Below the pieces are notes generated by a model. The model was given only the letters and a program-made list of their open reading frames with translations, was not told where the DNA came from and ran no database searches. This document shows, piece after piece, positions 12,257 to 24,854 of a stretch of 64,000 nucleotides of DNA; the first letter of the stretch is position 1, and every line of letters starts with the position of its first letter. The position numbers were made by a program, and so were the translations under genes. Where the stretch lies: contig CAJJDO010000016.1 of NCBI GenBank assembly GCA_905183005.1, positions 317,949 through 381,948 of the forward strand, given 5' to 3'. The stretch comes from Paramecium pentaurelia. Its lineage: Eukaryota > Ciliophora > Oligohymenophorea > Peniculida > Parameciidae.

Positions 12257-12746
12257 TCAAATTAAATTTTCTAATTTAGGATTCTCCTAGGATATCTTTT
12301 TAATGCATTAAGTTTCCTCATTAATCATATTACGTTTTCTCCTAGTTGTTGCTTATCTTCCATGCTAAACAGTCCAATGCTTAAGTAGATCTTAAGTTCT
12401 TTTGACTCTGCTTTAACACTTTAAACATGTATAAGCTCCATTCTCAAAGATTCCATATTCTTAATATTTTTATCCTTTATTCTCAATATTAGTTGTAGTT
12501 ATAATTTCTTTAGGTTGTTTTTCAATATTTTTATTGAGATTAGATATATTTTATTCCTATCTTAAATTTAAATTGATCTATTCTTCCATTTTTTACTCTT
12601 CTTATTTAAGATTTTGTAATAATTTAACTTCATTCTATTTGTAATGCAATTGATTTCTCTTCTTATTATTTAATCTTAAGTAAGTTAGATAATATTTTTG
12701 CTATATATTCCTCTTCTGAGTTTGATGAGTTTTTTATATTAAACAT
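12257..12746 (-). pseudogene. C2H2 zinc-finger protein gene with a one-base frameshift
   Basis: The 5' part reads MFNIKNSSNSEEEYIAKILS in one frame and runs into TGA. The protein-like continuation (NEVKLLQNLKQEEQKMEEQ onward) lies in the next frame, with the switch at the TTT near 12638-12640 on the plus strand. No GT...AG intron can join them. The downstream frame contains one C2H2 finger: YTCLKCQSRVKRTQDLLKHW followed by TVQH (CxxC, 12 residues, HxxxxH), then a basic tail. The total span is 3n+1, consistent with one extra base. It may be a real mutation, an assembly error, or a shorter gene starting at the Met at 12587-12589 that still holds the finger. Confidence 0.55.
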
Positions 12747-12899
12747 TATTAATTTGAATTTTATTAAGTTGTAAGATTTAACAATTAAAGTCCTTAATTT
12801 ATTTTAACTTTTTGTTTATTAGATTTTAAATTAAATAAAAGCTAAAGTCCTTAATTTAAGACATATATAAACCTTTATTATTAATTATAATAATTATAA

Positions 12900-13618
12900 A
12901 TGCAATACCAATAGCTTATATAGAATAATTTCCAGTCAATCATAGATTTATATTACCATTAAGCTTAATTGAGTGGTGAGAATAGATTTATAGAGATCAA
13001 GGCTTCCACTAAAATTTAAGCTTGGCATAAAATGCATAAATTAAGAGTTAAATATATAAAAATCAGATATGTATTAAATTGATTAAATAGTCAACTGTTA
13101 TAATACAAAAGTTTGCTCGTGGATATATAGCTAGAATGCTAATGAAAAGAAATAACGATTCTAGATACAATGAAAGAAATATTAAATATTTCAGTTATCA
13201 TGCAACATAGATCTAAAGACATTTCAGAGGATATCATTATAGAAAATATTATATCAATTGGTCAACCAGAAAAGCCTATTTGGAATTTTTAAAAACTAAA
13301 AATCAAGACTTCTTGGAAGAGTTGAAGAAAGTAGAAGTTGATGAAAATTAATAATTGAAAATAAGACAAGAGTAATTGGCAAGAACTGAATTTGAATCAC
13401 TTGCCAAGAATTTACATCATCTCTCATCTACATAAACTATTTCAGGTGTGTACAATAGACCATTTGGAAATAAAGACATAGTATTTGATATGGATGTAGA
13501 AAGTCATCTTAAGGTTGTTTTCCACAGTAATTATGAATGGGAAAAGAAGAGACAAATGTCAAGATATGCCAAAAGCAATAAATTGAATTACTCTAATAAA
13601 TTAAAACCATTGAAGTGA
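12900..13618 (+). CDS. SPATA17-like IQ-motif (calmodulin-binding) protein
   Basis: 232 aa after removing a very short 20-nt intron (13071-13090). Three IQ-type motifs are seen: STKIQAWHKMHKLRVKYI, VIIQKFARGYIARMLMKR and ATQIQRHFRGYHYRKYYI. After the third comes a charged helix and LHHLSSTQTISGVYNRPF, closely matching the SPATA17 signature MHYLLSTKQIPGIYNSPF. SPATA17 is a conserved ciliary protein that binds calmodulin through IQ motifs, so a ciliary role is likely here. The first ATG with an open frame is used. The 150 bp upstream separates it from the divergent zinc-finger gene. Confidence 0.85.
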
Positions 13619-13976
13619 TATCTTAAACAATATTCTCTCAGTCAAGTTTATCAATTAGTTATATTTCATTCAACTAATAATTCTTTTTCTATCTTATTAA
13701 AACTTACATTAAATGTCTTTAAATATCCATAAATTATTCTAATTTTTTATTCCTATTATAAGATTTTTGAAAAATAATGTATTATTTTGTAAATAGAATT
13801 TATTTAGAATAATTAGGTATCACTTTTATATTATATATTTCAATCATCTCTTTTTAAAAAGAAAATTCAAATTAAAAGGTCTTAATTTTTAAAACTAAAT
13901 TTGGAATTTAAACTTAATTAATGATGCAAATAAAATTGATTTAAAAATCAAATATATAATTAAATCCTAATAAAAA

Positions 13977-14537
13977 ATGAGTACATTAAGTATTTAGAGA
14001 TTTGCTATACTATGTGAATTAATAAAATAAAGTCAAATAATTTTGTAGAAATCAAAAATGAAAAAAAAGATGGGATATTATAAATTATTATTATTTAAAT
14101 TATAATTAATAAAAATATTAATAAGATTTTTAGAAATTTGAGTAGAACTAATTCAGAGATAATTTAATCATGATAAATCTAATGTAAATCTTTTCTTTAA
14201 AAGTAGAATAATAATTTTTTAAAATATCTAATTATGATGTCATCACTTATTATAATTTCATAATAGGATTTGATATTTCTAAAAATTAAGTCAAGTAGAT
14301 AATAATATAAAGAGAGAAGTTAATTTATAGAATTATTTCTATAAGTTATTAAAATGAAATTAATGTTGCCTTATTACAACTACTCCTTAATAATTAGATT
14401 ATAAAATTACTAAGCAATTAATAATTTGTTCCCTAATTTATTAAAATAATAAAATAGTAGCAACTTCATTTGGATATTTTTATTTAATCAGATCTTATGA
14501 TATGCATATACAAGAATTAAAAGAACAACAACAATGA
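13977..14537 (+). pseudogene. Decayed coding sequence with several in-frame TGA stops
   Basis: A single frame of exactly 187 codons from an ATG to TGA shows protein-like stretches (RFAILCELIKQSQIILQKSK; NNKIVATSFGYFYLIRSYDM) but is interrupted by TGA codons, including those after FLEI, near CHHLL and at YKLLK. No acceptable 20-37 nt introns remove them. The last stretch looks beta-strand-like, as in a WD or propeller blade, but this is weak. Best read as a gene remnant. The first 54 codons up to the first TGA could alternatively be a tiny standalone ORF. Confidence 0.4.
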
Positions 14538-14705
14538 TTGACTTGATAATATTTAATAATAATATATCATAAAAATTAGATTATTTTTATAAGACCTTGA
14601 TGACGTTATGAAGGAATCGAAATATTTTAAATATTGAAACATCATTTGAATATAAAGATATTGATATAAAACTCAATATTCATACTAATATATTAAATGT
14701 TCTCT

Positions 14706-15123
14706 TCAAAATTCAGTTATGCATTAACATTCAGAATGTCTTTAAAGGAAAGTAGCAGCACATTAATATGCCTTTAATCCTTATGATGTCATGCATTCTG
14801 ATTGGAATGATTGTACACAAATTTAGATATCACAATATGTGAATGCTACATCTTAGCAATTTGCATGTCCACATTCAGCTCTAAAAATAGATTATTATAT
14901 ACAATGCTATAAGTTTTGCATTTTTAGAAGCTAAATCACAATTTAACATACATTCAGCATCATCTCCTCCACATTAGTTCTTACATTTCATGGCAGCAGA
15001 TGCACAACCAAAGACTTCTTTTTGACAAGCTGCATATTCATTTGGACATTTTTCTTTTAAACATTATTCTGGATCTGCTGCAAATGTGATGAATAATAGT
15101 GTTATGAATAAGATACTCTTCAT
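14706..15123 (-). CDS. Small secreted cysteine-rich protein, 131 aa
   Basis: Starts with a clear signal peptide (MKSILFITLLFITFAADPEQ, cleavage after about residue 16). The mature part has about 17 regularly spaced cysteines, including CLKEKCP, CKNQCGG, CMLNCD and CQCITEF, arranged as repeated CxxxC pairs on helices, the pattern of disulfide-stapled helical hairpins. One 22-nt intron (14881-14902) gives 132 codons. It is probably secreted or deposited in the secretory pathway, perhaps on the cell surface. No toxin or enzyme family is recognised, and I infer nothing more specific. Confidence 0.75.
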
Positions 15124-15241
15124 TATATAATATAAAATTAATGATATTAAATTAAATCTTTGCATTTACTTATATAATCATCTTAATGACGTAGATACTT
15201 TTATTATATTTTTTAATTATAATTATTATTTATAATAAATA

Positions 15242-15946
15242 ATGAATAATTTAGTTGGAGGAATCTAGAAATATAAAATATCCTAAATGAATTCTGATCT
15301 CCCATTCATTTAGAATAGAAAATAAATAAGAGCAATATCATTACAACAAATCTTTGATAAAGTCAAATCAAATTGTATTTAAGCTGAGTTTAATCCCTCA
15401 AACCTCAATAATCTTAACAATATTCATAAAATTTCATCAAATAAGTATTGATTCAATTTTATTAGTTTGAACTGTGATAATCATCCATAAACTGAAAGAT
15501 TAGATACTAAATTAAGATCTTAATCAATGACCAATCGATTATAACGATCAAAAGGGAGTGAAACAATACTTACTTAATTAGATTCAAAGAAAACAGGTAA
15601 TACTAAACATACTACACATGTCTCATATAACTCAGACACTAAACTTTCAAAATAAGGTATTCATCTAAAAAAAATTGAAAATAATAGATAATTCAATAAT
15701 GATAAGATTGCTTCTTTAATTTAAATAAAACTAAATAGATAATCTGACAGTGATTAAAAATTTAATAATTTAATGCATTCAACAAATAATTTGTTAAGTC
15801 AAATAAGTGAAAGAACCAATCTTAAAAAAATACAACCAACTAAATAAAATAATATAGATATTATTAAATCTGATGGTCCATTGTTGAGCTTTAGATAATT
15901 TGCTAAATTATAAGGATTTAAATTACCATCTTTTTTGCAAATGTGA
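15242..15946 (+). CDS. Hypothetical Ser/Asn-rich protein, 227 aa
   Basis: Open frame with one 21-nt intron (15445-15465); the intron contains an in-frame TGA, so splicing is required. The product is polar and low-complexity (Asn, Ser, Gln, Lys), with short hydrophobic patches only at the ends (LLSFRQFAKLQGFKLPSFLQ at the C-terminus). No domain recognised. It lies 51 bp upstream of, and on the same strand as, a second disordered protein with an N-terminal lipidation motif. Confidence 0.6.
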
Positions 15947-15996
15947 TACCTCTTTACTTCATATAATATATAAATTAAAACTTAATTTTCATTCAC

Positions 15997-16503
15997 ATGG
16001 GATCCTCTTGCATGAGTACTTTAAACAATGAAACATAATCTCTAAATACAAATTAATGTCATTTTAACAATGGATTTCAATAAGATGTTTATTTAGTTCA
16101 TCCAAAAAAGGTTTTAGACACAATCAGCTCAGTTTCCTCGTATTCTAGTATTAATTCTATGAAATCTAACTCAAGTCCACTTTACCCTAATTATTAAGGA
16201 GTTTCATTGGATCAAATTAAATAAAAGAACATTGAAAATACTACAGATTATAATAAAAAAAGAATTCAGTCTAAACAATTTCTATAACCTAATCAATCTA
16301 ATCTCTAAAATTCAAAATCTAATTAATCTGAATTATCAATCGAATTATAAGAAAATCAAACCATATCTCTTGCAATTCCAAAAGGATAAATAAATTTTAG
16401 ACTCAACTTTTGTAGTTAAAGAAGAGTGTATTCCAAAAAAGACTTACTTAAAAGAGTAAAAAAATAAAGAAAGTCAGAAGTTGTGAGTACTATAATAAAT
16501 TGA
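15997..16503 (+). CDS. Hypothetical protein with N-myristoylation/palmitoylation motif
   Basis: 168 aa, intronless. It begins MGSSCMS: Gly2 with Ser/Thr-type residues at position 5-6 fits N-myristoylation, and Cys5 could be palmitoylated, giving stable membrane attachment. The rest is Ser/Asn/Gln-rich and probably disordered, ending in a basic segment (RRVYSKKDLLKRVKKQRK). No catalytic motif. A membrane-tethered adaptor is a reasonable guess, not a demonstrated function. Confidence 0.6.
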
Positions 16504-16909
16504 TTAAACTATTTTTACAATTGAATTTAATTAAATTATATAAATCTTATAAAAATGTGCTTAAATTATATAACAAGTTTTTATGAAAATAATATAATAT
16601 ATAAACTTCAATTTTATATAATTCTTTCTAATTTATTAATTCCATATAACATATCTATCTAAAAATATGAATTCTTATAATAAAGATTATTTTGTCATAT
16701 TTTACAATATAATTTAATTCTTTTAGTAATAAATAGTAAAATGAATTATTAAATATAATATATTTGATTAAAAACAAAATTAGATGATTTAGATATTTTA
16801 AATATGTTTATAATTTTAATCTCTTAAGATTTATAATTCCTTTTTTGTACTAGTTTTTAGTGTTATTCATGAACATTAATTAAATTTTATATTATTTATT
16901 TAAACTAAA
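16504..16909. other. AT-rich intergenic region, no gene seen
   Basis: About 400 bp of AT-rich sequence upstream of the large E3 gene. No frame longer than a few dozen codons has protein-like composition on either strand. Confidence 0.5.
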
Positions 16910-19900
16910 ATGAATAATTAAGAATTATTACAATTAGTAGATATTGATTAAGAGGCTGGATGGCGTATTTTGTAAGCAAAAAATATCAAGTTGAGTGATA
17001 TTATTTACTCAGATTTTAATAAACAATAATTGGGAATATGTTTAAAAGATTATACAATTTTTGAGCAATGTCTTAATCATGTATTAGAATATGAAAATAA
17101 TGAACTATTTCAATTCATTTACTAATATTTCGATAAAGAATTCACTTACAATTGTCTTTAAATGGAACCTTGCTTTTCATGTTACAAACATACAGATGTG
17201 ATTGAATTAATAAAGAAACCAATTTTAAATGGTGCAAAATCTAAAATCATAACATATTAATTTTCAAAGATATATGAAATATCTGAAATTCAATTAGATA
17301 TGAGGGAAGAGATTTAGGGACGCATAAGAATTCATTTACCAGGAGATGAAATAATTCCATTTACATAAGAGCTCAAACCTCCAATAATTGCATAATCAAT
17401 AACATTAGAATATCCATTATAAGAAATAGAGAGACACTCAAATATTTGTATTTGTAGTACTTTTAGAAGAGAAGTTGAAGAATGTCCAAGATGTTAAGGG
17501 AAATCATTTTAAATAACATTTTCTTGTAAACCTGTAATAGATATTGAACCAATAACAAATGAATCAGAGGTACAATAAATAAATAACATAATATCTGATT
17601 TAGAATAAGTGAAATAATAAAATTTTGAAAAGTTGATGGAATATTATAATGCTATATCTTAATATAAATTTAAGGTTTAAATGATTTAAATGATGAAAGA
17701 TGCTTATAAAGAATTTAATTAAGCAGCAATTCTATCTAAAAGGTATAGTAGAAGAGTGAGACAATTTTATAATGGGATGGAAGATGAAAGGGAATTATGT
17801 TAATTTTCAAATTGTATTGAATGCAGTAGAAGAGTGTTATGTTCAGCTGAGAATGTGAATGAATAATTACTAAGAAAATTATATTTCTCAAATAAAGTAA
17901 CACATAAGGAAAGAGAAACAGCTATTAAATTACTTAAACCAACAATAAAATATAATGTAAATGATTTAGATTAGATTGCAAATAATGAAGATGTTTATAA
18001 AGAGTTTTGTTTACAAGCTTAATTATATTTGAAGGGTGAGAATAAAATGGAATTTATAAATCAATTTTTGAATAGATGCAAAGAATTAAAATTAGATGAA
18101 ATTATTATAGCAATATTAAAGACATTAAATTAAGTATAAATAACTTAAATTCAATAATTATTATGTGATATAAAAGTAGAAAGTATTTGTTTAAAAGATA
18201 ATATTATAAGTTAATTATTTTTAATAAAGAATGTTGAAGTTTAAGATTATTTAAGAGAGTTAGTTATAAATGTTTGTAAAGTAGATGAGATTTTAGGATT
18301 GAATTTATTTTTAAATGGATTAGAATATACTAATGATACATCTTTTTATTAATTATTTGATGAGATTAAGATTAAAATAGCAGGTGATGCAGTAGTTGAA
18401 TATTTAGTAGGATTTATTAAAGAAAATTATAGAAAATTAGAATCATAAAAAATATTAAAATGTTTTGAAATGATTTAAAAATGTTGGAATATTCTTAGTA
18501 ATGATTAATTAAAATGGTATATTGAATTAGATAAATTATTTAATCATATTGGTTAAAATAATGCTAGAATAAATCAAGTAAATTTATTATATTATTTATA
18601 GATATATAATCATTTATATTAGAATATGTAAATTAATGATAATTTTGAAATTCTTAAATACTTTATTCTTTAATTATTAAATGAAAATTAATAAAATCAA
18701 TAAATCTAAAGACTTTCATAAATGATACATAATCTTTTATTTAAAAAATTGGAATTTAGAATTAGAATATGGCCATACAAAACAAATTAATAATTTTATT
18801 AAAAAGAAGTTGAATATTCATCACTTAATTTTGAAACGTATTTAATTTTTTAATATTATTTAATAGATTAGAATAATTGAAAGAAATGGCATAAAAAGAT
18901 TTAGGTTTAGAACCTCAATTTGATTTAATCATTTAAGAAAGGATTGTAAATGATACTAGTCTTGATTTAGAATTAGTTTATAAATAATTTTATATACCTG
19001 AAAAGGCTAAACAATTTAAAAATGGATAAAAGATATTATCAATGAATAATACATAATAGGATCCTTAAAATTAGAAAGAAAAATAAAAGATTAAAGAACT
19101 TATCTAATAGAAAATATAAATGGAAATAAATTATTCAATTTAAGGTGTTGGTAATCATGATGATTTACCTTATGTACCAAGTTTAGTGGATGATAAGAAA
19201 TCATATTTAGAGAAATAAATATCAAGTGTTATTGAACCTTAACATTTAAAAATCTTATTTACACTTATTAATAATCTTATATAAGAAGGTAAGAGATTTA
19301 TGAGTACAGTTTAAAAGATAGTAGGAATTATGAGATTCTTATGCAATTCATCAAATAAAATAAAACATTAAATTATTAATTGTTAAGGTATTGTTGTTTT
19401 GATAAAGATCTACTTATAAGAACCTAATGAAAATGAAAAATTATTAGATTTTATAGATGATCTCTTAACATAAACAACTTAAACTAAAAGAAGATTCAGT
19501 GAAAATATTGATCCATTTGAATTAAAATTCCATGACAAAGAAAGTGTTACACTTCTTTATTAAGTTATTAATCATTTAGAATCTAATCCAACATAGAGAA
19601 TATCAAAAACATTAATATAAATAATTCCATTAATTATTAGAGATTTATAAGATCCAATATAAGCATTAATTGAACATTTTAAAAGAAACATTAAATTTGA
19701 ATGGAACAATCAATAATTAGCATTTTTTGGATCAATATTACATGCCACTCCAACTCATTATCAAAAATTAAGAGAAGCAACATTAGAGAGTGGTATCTAT
19801 TAAATGGCAATAGAATCTTATTTATAGAATTAATCACTTGAAGTTTGGAGTGAAACTAATGCTAGTTGTTTGAAAATTGTATTTTCTGTTGCTATTGGAT

Positions 19901-21462
19901 CTAGAGAATGTTAATTGTTATTAAATGAAATTGGATTCATATAACAAATATTTTAACATTCAAATAATCATAATTAAGTTATGAAAGAATTATCAAAAGT
20001 ATGTAATGACTGTATCAATTTCATAAAAAATGATGATGGATAATATATTATTGAAGAATTAAAAAATACAATAAATAAATTAACAATGGAAAAAGAATAG
20101 AAATTTGAATAAAGCTATAAAAATAAAAAATAATAAATATTGAAGAAATTTCAGAAATCAACTTATAATCAAAAAATATAATCTCTATAAATAGAGAAAG
20201 GATTATAATGTGTAGCATGTAAAGAAGGCTATTCATTAAGTTCAAATTAATTAGGAATTTATGTATTTTCTCTACCATATCAAATTCCAGAAGAAAAAGC
20301 ATTCTTATCTATGTAGAAATAAGAAACCTATGGTTTATAAAGTGTTACTTATTTTACTGTTATTCATTCATCATGTTAAAAAGCAAGTGTTGATTGTGCA
20401 ATAAAATCTTAAAAAGATGAATAACCAAAATCACATGATGAAATATTTTGGGAATGTGCTATTAAGAATAATGGTTGTAAATGTAATAATTTTTTACCAT
20501 TAAAAAATGGAAATAATTATGAATAGACATTAGATATTTATTTCAAAAGATGTGAAAAAATATTAAAAAATAAAATCACTTCAAAATGTTGGTTACTTTT
20601 GAATGATCTAAAAGGATTAATATTCAGAATGGCTTAATAAGATGATTTATCAGTTGATGCTGGTGCAAGTACATATGAACACAATCTAAAATTAATTCCC
20701 ATTATGATGACAGCAATCATATATTGTAATGTATCTTAATACTCACATCTTATGTCAACTTAATAAAATTCATTTGAGTATGTTTCTATTGCTATTATTG
20801 TTGCTTTGTTTCATCCTTATTAAGATTGGTTACATTATTAAGCTACCTATTCAAAAGATGCCAATCCACATTTGTTAAATGCTATTAAAATAGTAGATAC
20901 AATTATGGTTAATATATTATCCAAAGTACCAAATGATGCTAATTATCAAAAAGCCTTAGATAAATTCCTTAATTAAGATTAAATGGATGTAATATTAATT
21001 AATCTATATATTAGATTGTTTTACAATTTGAAAAATTGCCTATTGAATATAATAAAAAGTGAGGTTTATGATAATAATAAATTTATTAATTTATTAATAT
21101 ATAACATACTAATTATATACATAGATAAGTCTATTTATAAAAAATTCTAATCTATTAAAAATTATATTTTATAATTTAATTTTAAGATACATTTATAGAA
21201 TTGCTTGATTTACTTAATTGTGTTTATTAATTTAATACCTAATCTAGAAGTAACAAGTTTGGAAATTTTAAATATATCCTTAATAAATAGATTAAAACTT
21301 TATTCAAGAAATTTATTATAATCAAATGATATAATTTAAGATGAGATTTCTGGTTCTTTTATGATTATTAATTCATACTTCCTTATTTTTATAATATAGA
21401 CTACATGCTTAATTAATAGATATAAGTTATTTCTTATTTAATATTATTTAATTTATTAATGA
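16910..21462 (+). CDS. UBR4-type E3 ubiquitin ligase (hemi-RING module), 1507 aa
   Basis: One 29-nt intron (18838-18866) in an otherwise continuous 4.5-kb frame. Residues from about 1091 onward match the C-terminal catalytic module of UBR4: LQCVACKEGYSLSSNQLGIY, then VTYFTVIHSSCQKASVDCA and NNGCKCNNFLPL, with the Cys/His spacing of the hemi-RING and preceding Zn site, followed by the helical tail (HLMSTQQ...EYVSIAIIVALF). The N-terminal part has further Cys clusters (CFSCYKH; CICSTFRREVEECPRCQ) and long helical repeats, but no canonical UBR box. UBR4 homologues are usually above 4000 aa, so this is a compact form. The last 130 codons are low-complexity and AT-rich, and the stop overlaps the next start codon, so the true C-terminus may be earlier. 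Confidence 0.82.
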
Positions 21463-22074
21463 ATCAAAATAAACAATATTATTAAGAAGAATATTAGGCT
21501 CCACCACCTAAAATAAAAAAGGCTAAAAGTTTTGATGAGGATGATAATTTAGAAGTAATAAATAAAATTTAGTAGATAATTAAATAAGGATATGGTATTC
21601 ATGAAGCTTTGAGAATTGACATTCTAGAATTTTATAAATCTTGTAGAACTTAATAAGAATATAAGAATCCAGCAGATTTTGTAAAGCATAGATTAGATGG
21701 CAAATATGGACCTTATTGGTTTGTATTTATGTGGGAACATAAAAATGGATTGAATGCATAATACAGTTATTATAATAATGATGACAAAGTTTTTGAATTC
21801 AAAGTAATAACCGTTGAAATTATAAGTTAAATGGTTGGCATGTCTTGATTTATTCATTCAACCAAACACAGCAACCTGCCTAATTTAAACCATAACCAAG
21901 TGGTTAGACTATGCCTTCATACAATGCGTATAATAAATTATATACAATTTCAGATAGTTTCCACCTCCACTTTATGATCATAGATTTGATGATTTTTAAA
22001 TTGATCCTAGATATCCTTATACTTAAATGCAATAAGGACCATCTCAATATAGATAAGGAAGATGGTATAGCTGA
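21459..22074 (+). CDS. LC8/DLC-like dynein light chain domain protein
   Basis: 188 aa after introns 21804-21826 (23 nt, ends AAG) and 21928-21953 (26 nt, ends CAG). Residues about 40-120 resemble the dynein light chain type 1 fold: a helix with IKQGYGIHEALRIDILEFYK, then DFVKHRLDGKYGPYWFVFMW and the strand FKLNGWHVLIYSF, comparable to the LC8 KKEFDKKYNPTWHCIVG...FYLGQVAILLF pattern. The N-terminus is Pro/Lys-rich and the C-terminus is Pro/Gln/Tyr-rich and disordered, so it is an extended relative, not LC8 itself. Its ATG overlaps the upstream TGA (AATGA). Confidence 0.7.
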
Positions 22075-22380
22075 TTAAATGATATTATTTTTAAGAAATA
22101 TAAGTTTTGTAACAAAAGAATACAGATATAAAAGTAATTTATAAATAATTGAATTATAACTCTCTGTTTATATCAATCATATAAATAATATTATTAAACT
22201 AATTAGAAATATAAGATATTAGATTAATTTAATATACTAAAATGACTTTGATATTCCTATTATAGCAATATGATATTATTTTTATTTTCTACTTAATCAT
22301 AATAAAGTCAAGATAGGAATACTTATCCAATACTTAAATAAATTATAAATTTTGTTAAATAATTAATTTTTTTTTTCAAA

Positions 22381-22908
22381 ATGGAGGATAGCTTTTTTGA
22401 TCATATCGAAATTGTGAATCCAATCATAAATACACAAAATTCAAATGCTTAATGTGTTCGTAGATGTTTAGATTAACAATTTCAATCTTGTATATAGAAA
22501 GTACAACAAAATATTTCATCTCTCAAAAGATAAGAGTCATTTCATACATCAAGTTTTTTCATTTAAAATATCATTCATTAGCCTAAACTAAATCCAAATT
22601 AATTAGATAAATCAAGTAATATATATCTAAGATTAGAGTCATTTATAAATGCATTGAAAATTCTGAAAAAAAATAATGATTCCTATTAGTCTAATTTAAG
22701 ATAAAAAACACTCACTTCTTACTAAACATCAGATTTAGTGTAATTACTTAAATGTAGAAGTGGTAATAAAAATTCTGCAAATTGCCAAACTTAAATCTAT
22801 AAGAAGTAACAGATTTAAGCAAAATAATTATAATAAATAAAACAATAATTAAATGAATTTAATATTCGAAAAAGTAATTCAGCATACATTCAAGCTATAT
22901 TTAAATGA
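22381..22908 (+). CDS. Hypothetical protein, 175 aa
   Basis: Continuous 176-codon frame. A 21-nt segment (22616-22636) has intron-like ends and is stop-free, so it could be spliced without changing frame (168 aa). The product begins MEDSFFDHIEIVNP, contains several Cys in CVRRCLDQQFQSC, and ends in Gln/Lys-rich helix. No recognised domain. Confidence 0.55.
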
Positions 22909-23215
22909 AATCATACTATTATATAAATCTATTAATCCATTATTGTTTTATATATCTACTCGATTTATATTATGAGAATTTTTATTAATTTATTTATATA
23001 ATGCACTTTTACAAAGAGTACTTGTTAAAAGTAATAAATTATTACATCAATCATCTTGTTTTAAAAATAAAATACAAATTCTATTAATTTTAAGATATCA
23101 AGAAAATCATTGAATAAATGATTATCTATAATTTTGTCAGCATATTTATTTTCAATTCTAAAAATTAATTATTTTAATATTTTTGGAAATAAATAAAAGT
23201 AAAAAAAAATTAATT
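22909..23215. other. AT-rich convergent intergenic region
   Basis: Between the 3' ends of two convergent genes. No coding or structured-RNA signal noticed. Confidence 0.5.
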
Positions 23216-24854
23216 TCACTTGAATTATTGTTTTTACATTTCTTCGATATCTTTTAGCATTTTAGGTTTATCTGATCTTCTGATAAGCAAATATATCATT
23301 GTTAAAACTGACCAAACTAATAGAATAATTTCAAAGACATTATTTGAATATAAATAAGTAAAGAAACGTAGATATTATATTTAAGTACTAAACAACACTA
23401 TTTTTAAATATAGAATTACTATTAAGAGTACTCAATCTAATGTATTGGGAAAAGGCTTTGGTACAAAACTAAGTAACTGCCACTGAACAAATAAGCATAA
23501 GTTATATATTAAATAGGAAAGTATTCATCCAGGTCTCATTTATTCTATTATATGAATAATATAATACTTCATTATATGTAAAGAGAATAGGAAGGGAATT
23601 CTAAGACCAAATTTAATGTTACCCTTTTATGTACACCATAATAAATATATACAAAGGAATCCAAATATACCAACACATAAAAATCCAGCATTTCCATCTT
23701 CTAAACCAATTAAAATTTTATTAAGGAAAGGACTTGCTGATATACCATCTGCATCTCTTATTACTATAAATAATAATCTTTTAATATGATTCAAAATAAT
23801 ACATATGCAACCACCATATAAAAGAAATAACACAGAATATCACTCCAAATACTAACTTAAAGTACCAAATTATTGGATTAGTATCAAAATACTTAATTTC
23901 TAATTTAAATATTTCATAATCTCTATCTAAACTCAAAACAGCATTCTTATATTTTGTAAATTGTGTTCTAACTTTTCTATTTTCTCTATATCTAGCCCAC
24001 CAACCATCTTAAATAACAGCATCTTTTTTATCATCTCTAATTTTATTGCCTTCTTCAATTAATTCATATGATTTCCTTTTTAAACTACCTTTCTTCTAAG
24101 TTCCTTCAGCAGATGTCAATTTTTTAGGTCTATGTATAAATTCTTATATCAAATCAACAGGTAAGGCTGTCAAACCAACTCCACCAAAAAGTACAAATAA
24201 ACAATAACCAAATAAAGACATAAATGCCATAACATAAACAGGGAAACTGACTTCATATTCCAAACTGTCTTCAGAATCCTCCTGTAAAGAGTTTGCCACA
24301 TTTGTATATGGTGTTTCAGAATCTAAGAAATCAGTTGGCTATGTACAAGATTTAACTGATATATAGACTGGGATATCAGCAAATCTTAAAAATGCATAAG
24401 AGATAAATAGTAATAATGCTATGATTATCACAAAGCATAATTATTAGTAAAGAGCTGCACAACATCTTTAACCTACAGATTTCTCATCATCTGATTCATA
24501 ATAATATTGAGCAAATGGAATGAAAAGGGTTCCAAAAATCAAAATCAGCATATAGATGAATTTCCAAAAAAAATCCATATCTAAGCCTTCTCCAAGTCCT
24601 CTAAGTTAATGGATAATTGATATTACCTTGAATTTGCTGCATCTAATGGTAACATCAATACTTAAGCCCATGTCAATGTCATTCCAATTATCACAAATAC
24701 TTTGCATACTAATGATGAACCCCAACCACTATCTTCAGCTATTTACTATAGATTTCATTAAAATACGATGACAATAAAGAATGAGTAAGTAAAAGTTGAC
24801 AAATAATAATAATAATGCCATTACTATTGTTACAATTATCAGAAACCATTCCAT
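23216..24854 (-). CDS. LMBR1/LMBD1-family multi-pass membrane protein
   Basis: 504 aa after five introns (24739-24766, 24601-24626, 23778-23802, 23545-23567, 23398-23419). It begins with a transmembrane helix (MEWFLIIVTIVMALLLLFVN) and has about nine hydrophobic segments with a large cytosolic loop rich in Lys/Arg (HRPKKLTSAEGTQKKGSLKR). Family signatures in the last third: MKINETWMNTFLFNIQLMLI, VTQFCTKAFSQY and IQYLRFFTYLYSNNVFEI. LMBD1 proteins act in lysosomal cobalamin export and LMBR1-like proteins bind lipocalins; which role applies here cannot be told. The final intron is needed to reach the conserved IQYLRFF frame. Confidence 0.9.

Noticed and set aside
23398..23600. TGA read as tryptophan in the LMBR1-family gene (RPG-TGA-ILSYL and NTLD-TGA-VLL)
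   Set aside because: Removing two small introns (23545-23567 and 23398-23419) gives the conserved LMBR1 frame without any TGA, so no recoding is needed.
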